Source of the DNA: Gemmatimonadota bacterium
GTDB lineage: Bacteria > JBHIER01 > G020348925
Reading direction: 5' to 3'
Length of the DNA stretch: 17,483 bases
Assembly (NCBI GenBank): GCA_020348925.1
Contig: CP070758.1
Span: 3,356,682 to 3,374,164 of the forward strand
How positions within the stretch are numbered: the first letter of the stretch is position 1; the number at the start of each line of letters is the position of its first letter. The translations under genes and the position numbers were made by a program. This document shows, piece after piece, positions 1-5,632 of this stretch. Below the pieces are notes generated by a model. It made no database searches and was not told the DNA's origin. It saw only the letters and a list, made by a program, of their open reading frames with translations.

Positions 1-1548
1 ATCCCTGAGCATTTTGAGGATCCGTATCATCCTGTCCGTATCCCTCGGATGAAGGCCTATCGTCGGCTCATCCAGGATGTAGAGAGTGCCCACCAGGTGG
101 GCTCCAAGTGAGTTCGCCAGGTTGATGCGCTGCGCCTCCCCACCGGAGAGGGTTCGGGTCATCCGGTCCAAGGTGACATAATCGAGACCTATATCAATGA
201 GGTATTCCAAACGGTTCCCGATCTCCTTGAGAAGCTGCTCCGCAATCGTCCCCTCATACTCCGTCAGTTTCAAAGTACCGAACCATTCTCGTGCTTGCGG
301 GACTGTCATGCGGTTTATGTCAGCAATAGTTTTGTCCGCAATTTTAACGTGCAATGCCTCCTGCCGCAGCTTCGCTCCGTGGCACATCGGGCAGTCCCGC
401 AACCCCATATACCGTCTGGCCAGAAACCGGGCAAATTTTTTGTATCTCTTTTTCTCCAGATAATCGAAGAACTCAAAAACGCCATCGAAATCGTCGGTCC
501 CGTGCAAGACCATATCCCTGTGCTTTTTCTTCAGTTTCTCGAAGGGCACCTCGAGGGGCACGCCGTGATTTTTGGAAAGCGTCTCCAGCTCATCCTTGAA
601 ATAGTACCACCATTTCGATTTGGACCAGGGCTCGACGGCTCCGCCGGCCAGTGTTTTGCTTTTATCCGGGATGATGAGATCGAGATCGAAATGGAGCTTG
701 TTGCCGAAACCGCGGCACTCGGGACAGGCTCCGTAGGGATTGTTGAAGGAGAACAGCTGCGGCGTCGGCTTTTTGTATTCGATGTGGCAATCCAGACAGA
801 CGAAGCGCTCGCTGTATCCGCGCAATTCGCCACCCTGGGCGTATACATAGGCCTGCCCGTCGCCGTTCAGAAAGGCCGTCTGGATCGAGTCGGCCAGGCG
901 CTGTTCAATCTCCGGGCTGATGACGAGCCGATCCACCACGACAAAGAGTGTATCACATGAAGATGAATCGATGGGCGGAACCGGATCCAGGGGAAGGACC
1001 TCACCGTTGACCATGATACGGATGAATCCCTGGGACATCAAATCCTTCGCCACCTCTCTCATTGAGAGAGTCGTATCGATTTTCAAGGGGAAGAGAATCA
1101 GACATTTCGTCCCGGCTTGTAACTCCATGGTTTTATCCACCACACCCTGTACCGTCTCAGCCTTGACCTCTTTTCCACAGTTACTGCAGAACGTCCTCCC
1201 GATCCGGGCCCACAGCAGGCGCAAGTAGTCGTAAACTTCCGTCGCCGTCCCGACGGTGGAGCGGGACGTCTTGACCGGGTTCTTCTGCTCGATGGCGATG
1301 GCCGGATTGATCCCTTCGATGGCGTCGACGTCCGGCTTGTCCATCCGCTCCAAGAACTGTTTGGCGTACGTCGACAGCGACTCCACGTATCGCCGTTGTC
1401 CCTCGGCGTAGAGCGTGTCAAAGGCCAGTGAAGACTTCCCCGATCCGCTCACCCCGGTGATCACCGTCAGGGTATTGCGCGGAATCTCGATATCCAGATT
1501 CTTCAGATTATGCTGCCTGGCCCCTTTTATGCGGATGGCGTTCGTCAT
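1..1548 (-). CDS. uvrA: UvrA, excinuclease ABC subunit A (N-terminal part, runs off the window)
   Basis: DNA damage-recognition ATPase of nucleotide excision repair; acts as a dimer in the cytoplasm and loads UvrB. The frame is open from ATG at 1548 to base 1, about 516 codons of the roughly 940 usual for the family. Visible motifs are Walker A GVSGSGKS (~residues 32-39), the opening RIKGARQHNLKNL, a zinc-binding CX2C pair (C251/C254 and C275/C278), the ABC signature LSGGEAQR (~467-474) and Walker B LYILDEPTIGLHPRD (~489-503). The first ATPase half is therefore nearly complete; the second ABC half lies outside. The start fits the family N-terminus, although the upstream Shine-Dalgarno is poor. 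It follows cysE on the same strand with a 169-bp gap. Identification is secure from family knowledge; completeness cannot be judged. Confidence 0.97.
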   Translation of the reverse strand, partial: MTNAIRIKGARQHNLKNLDIEIPRNTLTVITGVSGSGKSSLAFDTLYAEGQRRYVESLSTYAKQFLERMDKPDVDAIEGINPAIAIEQKNPVKTSRSTVGTATEVYDYLRLLWARIGRTFCSNCGKEVKAETVQGVVDKTMELQAGTKCLILFPLKIDTTLSMREVAKDLMSQGFIRIMVNGEVLPLDPVPPIDSSSCDTLFVVVDRLVISPEIEQRLADSIQTAFLNGDGQAYVYAQGGELRGYSERFVCLDCHIEYKKPTPQLFSFNNPYGACPECRGFGNKLHFDLDLIIPDKSKTLAGGAVEPWSKSKWWYYFKDELETLSKNHGVPLEVPFEKLKKKHRDMVLHGTDDFDGVFEFFDYLEKKRYKKFARFLARRYMGLRDCPMCHGAKLRQEALHVKIADKTIADINRMTVPQAREWFGTLKLTEYEGTIAEQLLKEIGNRLEYLIDIGLDYVTLDRMTRTLSGGEAQRINLANSLGAHLVGTLYILDEPTIGLHPRDTDRMIRILKMLRD

Positions 1549-1717
1549 CTTTTCTGCGACATCCTGTCTCAATAAGAGTTCACTTGAAATTCGTAACTCA
1601 TCGAATGTTAATTGTACCACAAGAATTTGTCATTCTGGGGAGCTCCGTGCCGTTGCACAGGGTACATATCCTGTGCGATCAATACCTATGTAATCAAATG
1701 GAATAAAACCGACCGTA
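1549..1717. other. cysE-uvrA spacer with a perfect 7-bp inverted repeat
   Basis: The 169-bp gap has no convincing gene. It holds a perfect inverted repeat, GCACAGG at 1655-1661 and CCTGTGC at 1670-1676, with an 8-nt loop. No T-run follows on either strand, so an intrinsic terminator is not well supported. It could be an operator or an mRNA hairpin between cysE and uvrA. Function is unknown. Confidence 0.35.
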
Positions 1718-2626
1718 TTACGCTCTTTTTGCAATCGGCTCCGGCTCTCTGCCCTGTATCACCCTTGTATACGGTTCCACATCATGGTCCAGCCACACGT
1801 TACCGCCGATAATCGATCCCTTCCCGATGCGGACACGACCCAAGATTGTCGTGCCGGAGTAAATGATGACGTCTTCCTCGATGATGGGATGGCGGGGGAT
1901 GCCTTTGACCAATCTACCGTTCTTATCTTTGGGAAAACTTTTTGCCCCGAGAGTGACCTGTTGATACAGCCGCACATTTTTTCCAATGACACATGTCTCG
2001 CCGATAACTGTGCCCGTTCCATGATCGATAAAGAACCGCTCCCCGATCTCCGCCCCCGGGTGAATGTCGATCCCTGTCTGGGAGTGGGCCATCTCCGTAA
2101 TAATCCTGGGGATGATCTCCATATCTTGAAGATGAAGCTCGTGGGCGATGCGATAATTGGTCACGGCCCGAATGCTCGGATAACAGAAAATCGTCTCCCC
2201 TGGACTCTTGGCAGCCGGATCTCCCTCATAGGCCGCCACCACATCGGTCGCCACCAAGCTTCGAATCTTCGGCAGTGTTTGGAGAAAGGCTTGAGTCTGT
2301 CCTTGAGCTTTGGTTTCACAATCCAGACATTTCTCCGGATCTTCAGCAGTGCACATGAAACAGTAGCCCCTCTTTATCTGCTCGGCCAGGAGCCTCTGCA
2401 CCTTACCCAGATTTGAGCCTGTCGAAAACGGCATCGTCTCCGGCATAATCTCAGAATCATGAAAGAATCCGGGAAAGAGCACCGCTCTCAAACGCTCCAC
2501 GATCTCCGACAAGAGTTCAATGGACGGCATGGAGGCCCCGTGCGACGGCCGATGATAGACCGTCTCGTACGATTCAGGACGGCACAGTTCATCGACGACT
2601 TTCTTCAGAATGTTTTCATCTCTCAT
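1718..2626 (-). CDS. cysE: Serine O-acetyltransferase, EpsC/CysE type
   Basis: Transfers acetyl from acetyl-CoA to L-serine, giving O-acetylserine, the precursor of cysteine; cytoplasmic. The 302-residue protein has a helical N-terminal half and, from about residue 185, the left-handed beta-helix of hexapeptide acyltransferases. DIHPGAEIG (H189 aligns with the catalytic His of CysE) is followed by DHGTGTVIGET, YQQVTLGAKS and IYSGTTILGRVRIGKGS. The long N-terminal half matches EpsC-like enzymes better than E. coli CysE. An unusual CX2C-X7-CX2C motif (C89, C92, C100, C103) could bind a metal. ATG 2626 has AGGAG five bases upstream. It lies downstream of nifS-nifU on the same strand, matching cysteine supply for the desulfurase; a repeat cassette ends 30 bp upstream of its start. 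Confidence 0.93.
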   Translation of the reverse strand: MRDENILKKVVDELCRPESYETVYHRPSHGASMPSIELLSEIVERLRAVLFPGFFHDSEIMPETMPFSTGSNLGKVQRLLAEQIKRGYCFMCTAEDPEKCLDCETKAQGQTQAFLQTLPKIRSLVATDVVAAYEGDPAAKSPGETIFCYPSIRAVTNYRIAHELHLQDMEIIPRIITEMAHSQTGIDIHPGAEIGERFFIDHGTGTVIGETCVIGKNVRLYQQVTLGAKSFPKDKNGRLVKGIPRHPIIEEDVIIYSGTTILGRVRIGKGSIIGGNVWLDHDVEPYTRVIQGREPEPIAKRA

Positions 2627-2656
2627 ACCTGCTCCTGTGTTCTTGATTTTGTCTAC

Positions 2657-2832
2657 ACAACCCCCTCAATCCCCCTTTGATAAGTGGGACTTCTTCGTGA
2701 GAAGCTCCTTTTACAATTGGGACTTGTTCGCGGGAAATCCCTTTCAGATGGGGGACTTTTAGTGCGATTGCCCATTTCATAAGCGTGACTCCAAATGTCC
2801 CCCCTATCAAGGGGGGGACGACAGGGGGGTGT
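2657..2832. repeat. G/C-rich element, left (expanded) copy flanking the DUF559 gene
   Basis: A 176-bp element with the same ends and orientation as the copy at 3232-3341. It begins ACAACCCCCTCAATCCCCCT and ends GGGACGACAGGGGGGTGT, so its termini form a short imperfect inverted repeat, ACA(A/C)CCCCCT. Near the right end, GTCCCCCC-TATCAA-GGGGGGGAC (2797-2819) forms a strong hairpin. Inside, GGGACTT recurs at 2686, 2719 and 2752, an exact 33-bp period. This copy is 66 bp longer than the right copy, which is two extra units. It lies between the DUF559 stop (4 bp away) and the cysE start (30 bp away). No transposase is encoded, so I treat it as MITE- or REP-like. Confidence 0.8.
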
Positions 2833-2836
2833 CAAA

Positions 2837-3226
2837 TTATTCACTATTCAAATTCTTACCTTTCTGTCTTTCATTCCTCTCTATCCAGTGCTCGATCATT
2901 GCAATAACGCCTGGAAGATTATGCCTGACGTCACTTTCAAGAAAGCGTAAAAACCGAAAACCTTGTTTCTCAATTTCAGTCTGTCGAATCTTATCGCGCT
3001 CAAGCCGCTCATCATGGCTAACCCCATCAACCTCAACAGCAAGACTGAGGCGCGGACAGTAAAAATCTACAATATAGTCACCGATCGGCTTCTGACGAGT
3101 GAATTGATACCCTTTGATCTTTCTGCCTTTCAATTCCTGCCAGAGTATTGCTTCAGCCAGTGTTCCACTCTTCCGCAATTTTCGGGCGAAATGCTTAAGT
3201 TTAGGATTGTAGTGTGTTCGAACCAT
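2837..3226 (-). CDS. DUF559 endonuclease-domain protein (Vsr/PD-(D/E)XK-like)
   Basis: Single-domain protein of 129 residues. DUF559 proteins resemble very-short-patch-repair and other PD-(D/E)XK nucleases; their cellular role is not established. Visible are ARKLRKSGTLAEAILWQELK (~residues 14-33), GYQFTRQKPIGDYIVDFYCP (~39-58) and LAVEVDGVSH (~62-71), giving candidate active-site residues E25, D54 and E65/D67. The tail is rich in Lys and Glu. ATG 3226 is preceded by AGGGGG at nine bases' spacing, and that purine run is the end of the flanking repeat, so the repeat seems to supply the ribosome-binding site. The gene is co-oriented with nifSU and cysE and probably read through from them. Family assignment is firm; function is not. 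Confidence 0.88.
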   Translation of the reverse strand: MVRTHYNPKLKHFARKLRKSGTLAEAILWQELKGRKIKGYQFTRQKPIGDYIVDFYCPRLSLAVEVDGVSHDERLERDKIRQTEIEKQGFRFLRFLESDVRHNLPGVIAMIEHWIERNERQKGKNLNSE

Positions 3227-3231
3227 TTTTT

Positions 3232-3341
3232 ACAACCCCCTCAATCCCCCTGTTATAAGGGGGACTTGTGGTGTGGTCGCATTTTTCATAGGTCTAACAT
3301 CCAATTGTCCCCCCTATCAAGGGGGGACGACAGGGGGGTGT
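3232..3341. repeat. G/C-rich element, right (single-unit) copy flanking the DUF559 gene
   Basis: A 110-bp element with the same ends as the copy at 2657-2832 and one internal 33-bp-type unit instead of three. It carries two hairpins: CCCCCT-GTTAT-AAGGGGG near 3246-3263 and the perfect GTCCCCCC-TATCAA-GGGGGGAC at 3307-3328. On the operon strand it lies between nifU (stop at 3398) and the DUF559 start. It could attenuate or process the transcript and apparently provides the DUF559 Shine-Dalgarno. Confidence 0.8.
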
Positions 3342-3397
3342 TGCGTACAGCTTTTTCTTCTCAGGTAAGTTCCACCTTGTCCTTCTGAAATTCAACC

Positions 3398-4009
3398 TCA
3401 AGCTTCACAGAAGTGCTTCTCCTTGTACTCCTCCAGAAGCTCTCTCGCCTCCTCTTTACATCCCCCGCAGCCGGTCCCAATCTTGGTCATCTCCTGAAGC
3501 TCGTAAAAGGTCCGCGCGCCCTCGAGCACGGCGTGCTCGATATCCTGGTCGGTCACTCCCATGCACTGACACACGACCCGCGCCTCCTCCTGACGCACCT
3601 TCTCCTCCATCCCGTGGCGCCGATAATAGTCGTTGATGGCCAAACGCAGAGCCTTGTCGCCCAGAACGGAACAGTGAATCTTGTGGTCCGGTAAGCCGCC
3701 CAGCTCCTTGTTGATCTCCTTGGCCGAGAGATTGTACGCATCATCCAGTTTCATACCCTTGACCATCTCGGACATGACGGAGGTACTGGCAATGGCGCTG
3801 GCGCAGCCGAAGGTTTTCCACTTGCAGTCGGTGATGACGCCACGCTCCGCATCGACCTTGATGACGACCATCATCTCATCGCCGCATTTGACGTTGCCCG
3901 TCACACCTTTTCCGTCATGCTCGTATTCGTCCTCATTCACGAGGATGTTCTTGGGGTTCATGAAATGTTCTTTGACTTTTTCGGTATATGCCCACTCCGG
4001 TCCGGCCAT
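3398..4009 (-). CDS. nifU: NifU/IscU-type Fe-S cluster assembly scaffold with BFD-like [2Fe-2S] domain
   Basis: Scaffold on which new Fe-S clusters are built with sulfur from the cysteine desulfurase; cytoplasmic. Counting from ATG 4009 (203 residues), residues ~5-130 form the IscU/NifU-N domain with ligand cysteines C42 (KCGDEM), C69 (FGCASA) and C113 (HCSVLG). Residues ~145-195 form a BFD-like [2Fe-2S] domain with CQC at 147-149 and CGGC at 181-184. The C-terminal Nfu domain of classical NifU is absent, so this is a two-domain version. AAGGAG lies six bases before ATG 4009, making that start better than the in-frame TTG at 4015. The nifS stop is only two bases upstream, so the pair is almost certainly one transcript with coupled translation. 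Confidence 0.95.
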   Translation of the reverse strand: MAGPEWAYTEKVKEHFMNPKNILVNEDEYEHDGKGVTGNVKCGDEMMVVIKVDAERGVITDCKWKTFGCASAIASTSVMSEMVKGMKLDDAYNLSAKEINKELGGLPDHKIHCSVLGDKALRLAINDYYRRHGMEEKVRQEEARVVCQCMGVTDQDIEHAVLEGARTFYELQEMTKIGTGCGGCKEEARELLEEYKEKHFCEA

Positions 4010-4011
4010 GC

Positions 4012-5196
4012 TCAACTCCTTGTATAGACAGTTGACATCTCTCTGATTCTTTCAATCACACGAGGCAGGACCTCCAGCACGTACTCCACGTCCTCCATCG
4101 TGTTTTCGCGCCCCATACTGATGCGTATCGACCCGTGCGCCCACTCCATAGGGAGTCCTGTGGCCAGTATCACGTGCGAGGGATCCAGCGATCCCGTAGC
4201 GCAGGCGGAGCCTGTCGAGACGGCAATTCCTTCCAGATCGAGATAGAGGAGAATGGCCTCCCCCTCAGCCCCTTCAAAGGAGACATTGAGTGTGCCCGGC
4301 AGACAGTCCGTCGGGTGCCCGACGAAGTGCACATCCGGTATCTTCTCCTCGATGCCCTTTCTTAAAAGTGCCTTCAACTCCAGGAGTCGCTTCTCCTCAG
4401 GCTCCATCTCCACGGATCGCATTTCCAGCGCCTTGCCAAAACCGACGATCCCCAGCGTATTCTCCGTCCCGGCCCTTCTGCCCCGCTCCTGATGTCCCCC
4501 CCGTATCAAGGGACAGAAGGGTGCTCCAGTCCTGATATAGAGTGCCCCGACACCTTTCGGCCCGTAAATCTTATGGCCTGACAGGGTCAGGAAATCCACG
4601 TCCAGCTCCCGAACATCCACCGGTATCTTCCCCACGGCCTGGACGGCGTCAGTATGAAACAGGGCCCCGTGCTTATGGACAAGCCTCGCCATCGCCTCAA
4701 TATCCTGTATGGTACCAATTTCATTATTGGCCATCATGACCGACACGAGTCTCGTCCGTTCCGAAATCATACCTTCCAATTGCCCGATATCGATCTTGCC
4801 ATGCTCATCCACGTCGAGATAGAGGACATCGACACCGCGTTCGTTCAGACATTTTGATGTCTCAAGAATGCAGGGATGCTCGATCTTCGTCGTAATAATC
4901 TCATTGGCACCCTGATATTTGTGTTCGCACGCTTTCGACTGGCAGGAAATAATCGACAACACGGCGTTGTTGGCCTCCGACCCGCTCCCGACAAACACGA
5001 TCTCCTCCGGTTTCGCGCCGATAAAGGAGGCGACGCGGTCCCGCGCCGACTCGACAAGCTGCCTCGCCCCTCTGCCGAAGTCGTGAAGACTGGAAGGGTT
5101 CCCATAAACATCCATGGCCTCGCTCATCGCTTTTCTTACCTCAGGATGCAGGGGCGTTGTCGCATTGTTATCCATATAGATCTTTCTCACAGCCAT
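4012..5196 (-). CDS. nifS: Cysteine desulfurase, NifS/IscS family
   Basis: PLP enzyme that converts cysteine to alanine and passes the sulfur to the NifU-type scaffold. At 394 residues it has normal length. Landmarks are the N-terminal YMDNNATTPLHPEV, H107 (KIEHPC) stacking on PLP, D183 (HTDAVQ), the PLP-binding lysine K209 in LSGHKIYGPKG, the RAGTEN motif (~241-246) and the sulfur-carrying cysteine C332 in STGSACATGS. The short active-site loop is typical of the NifS/IscS (group I) branch. ATG 5196 is preceded by AAGGAG at seven bases. It is the first gene of the minus-strand cluster nifS-nifU-(DUF559)-cysE-uvrA. I use nifS because the partner is NifU-like; no nitrogenase genes are visible, so housekeeping Fe-S assembly is likelier than nitrogen fixation. 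Confidence 0.95.
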   Translation of the reverse strand: MAVRKIYMDNNATTPLHPEVRKAMSEAMDVYGNPSSLHDFGRGARQLVESARDRVASFIGAKPEEIVFVGSGSEANNAVLSIISCQSKACEHKYQGANEIITTKIEHPCILETSKCLNERGVDVLYLDVDEHGKIDIGQLEGMISERTRLVSVMMANNEIGTIQDIEAMARLVHKHGALFHTDAVQAVGKIPVDVRELDVDFLTLSGHKIYGPKGVGALYIRTGAPFCPLIRGGHQERGRRAGTENTLGIVGFGKALEMRSVEMEPEEKRLLELKALLRKGIEEKIPDVHFVGHPTDCLPGTLNVSFEGAEGEAILLYLDLEGIAVSTGSACATGSLDPSHVILATGLPMEWAHGSIRISMGRENTMEDVEYVLEVLPRVIERIREMSTVYTRS

Positions 5197-5368
5197 AGTC
5201 CTCTCCTTCGTACAATGTCCGATCCGCGTCTTTGTGTCAAGCTCCCCTCACGGTATTCCCTCTAAAATTTTCCCACACAAAATCGTCAGTACACTAATTT
5301 AATGTTTAAATTCATCAATTCAATCCCATTCTTGTCGCCGATGACCCACAGGCTGGTTCGATCGTACC

Positions 5369-5421
5369 GACTCTTTCGAGTCAATTTATACCTTGCATTC
5401 AAAGTAAAGGCGGGCTATTTT
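5369..5421 (+). promoter_or_regulatory. Candidate promoter with upstream palindrome for the patatin/barrel gene
   Basis: TTGCAT at 5393-5398, a 17-bp spacer and TATTTT at 5416-5421 make a moderate sigma70-type promoter. Ten bases upstream is a perfect inverted repeat, GACTC-TTTC-GAGTC (5369-5382), suitable for a dimeric regulator. The transcript would start near 5428 and include the micro-ORF at 5526-5600. Prediction by eye only. Confidence 0.3.
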
Positions 5422-5525
5422 CAAAACGACAACCTGTCGCGGTAGGGCGCAATGGAAAAGGCGCAGCGCATAAGGAGATCAGGGCATCGGGGGGAAGCAG
5501 AGCATCAGCGGATCGGAGGGAACAC

Positions 5526-5600
5526 ATGTGCGATCAGGGTTGCGGAGCCTGCCCCGTCGGATACTCAATCCCGCGCGACAAAATATTATCGCTCCGCTGA
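5526..5600 (+). CDS. Putative 24-residue Cys-rich peptide (CX3CX2C)
   Basis: ATG 5526 is preceded by GGAGG with six bases' spacing, a stronger ribosome-binding site than that of the large gene downstream. The peptide begins MCDQGCGACP, with cysteines at positions 2, 6 and 9, and ends at TGA 5598-5600, 32 bp before the patatin/barrel start. CX3CX2C is the spacing of radical-SAM cluster ligands, but 24 residues cannot form that fold. It may be a leader peptide, a metal-binding micropeptide, a relic of a longer gene, or chance. No family is recognised. Confidence 0.3.
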   Translation: MCDQGCGACPVGYSIPRDKILSLR

Positions 5601-5632
5601 TAGGGTGATCTGTTCCACATTTTTCCGAGACG

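Larger units (their letters stand above)
2657..3341 (-). mobile_element. Composite cassette: repeat - DUF559 gene - repeat
   Basis: Two direct copies of one G/C-rich element bracket a single gene. On the gene's strand the order is element (3341-3232), 5 bp, ATG of the DUF559 gene, stop codon, 4 bp, element (2832-2657). The whole 685-bp block separates nifU from cysE, which form a natural cysteine/Fe-S cluster. I infer that it entered as a unit or that the repeats multiplied around the gene. No clear target-site duplication is visible: the outer flanks share only TAC. Calling it mobile is an inference from repeat structure and location, not from a recognised transposase. Confidence 0.5.
5197..5632. 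other. Divergent control region between nifS and the patatin/barrel gene
   Basis: 436 bp without a long gene. For nifS a perfect TTGACA (5240-5235, minus strand) is present, but its best-spaced -10 (CATTGT) is poor and would leave a very short leader. For the plus-strand gene there is a better candidate at 5393-5421 and a palindrome at 5369-5382. The right half is GC-richer and carries a 24-codon ORF (5526-5600). Confidence 0.5.

Noticed and set aside
295-960. A 221-codon plus-strand ORF and smaller ones opposite uvrA
   Set aside because: The minus strand encodes UvrA with Walker, zinc and signature motifs throughout; the opposite frames are shadows.
2651-3347. Target-site duplication around the DUF559 cassette
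   Set aside because: Only TAC is shared by the two outer flanks, which is not meaningful.
4494-4523. GTCCCCCCCGTATCAAGGG inside nifS resembles the end of the DUF559-flanking repeat
   Set aside because: It encodes PLIRGGHQE, a native conserved NifS motif; similarity to the repeat (which would read PLIKGG) looks like coincidence of C-rich codons.
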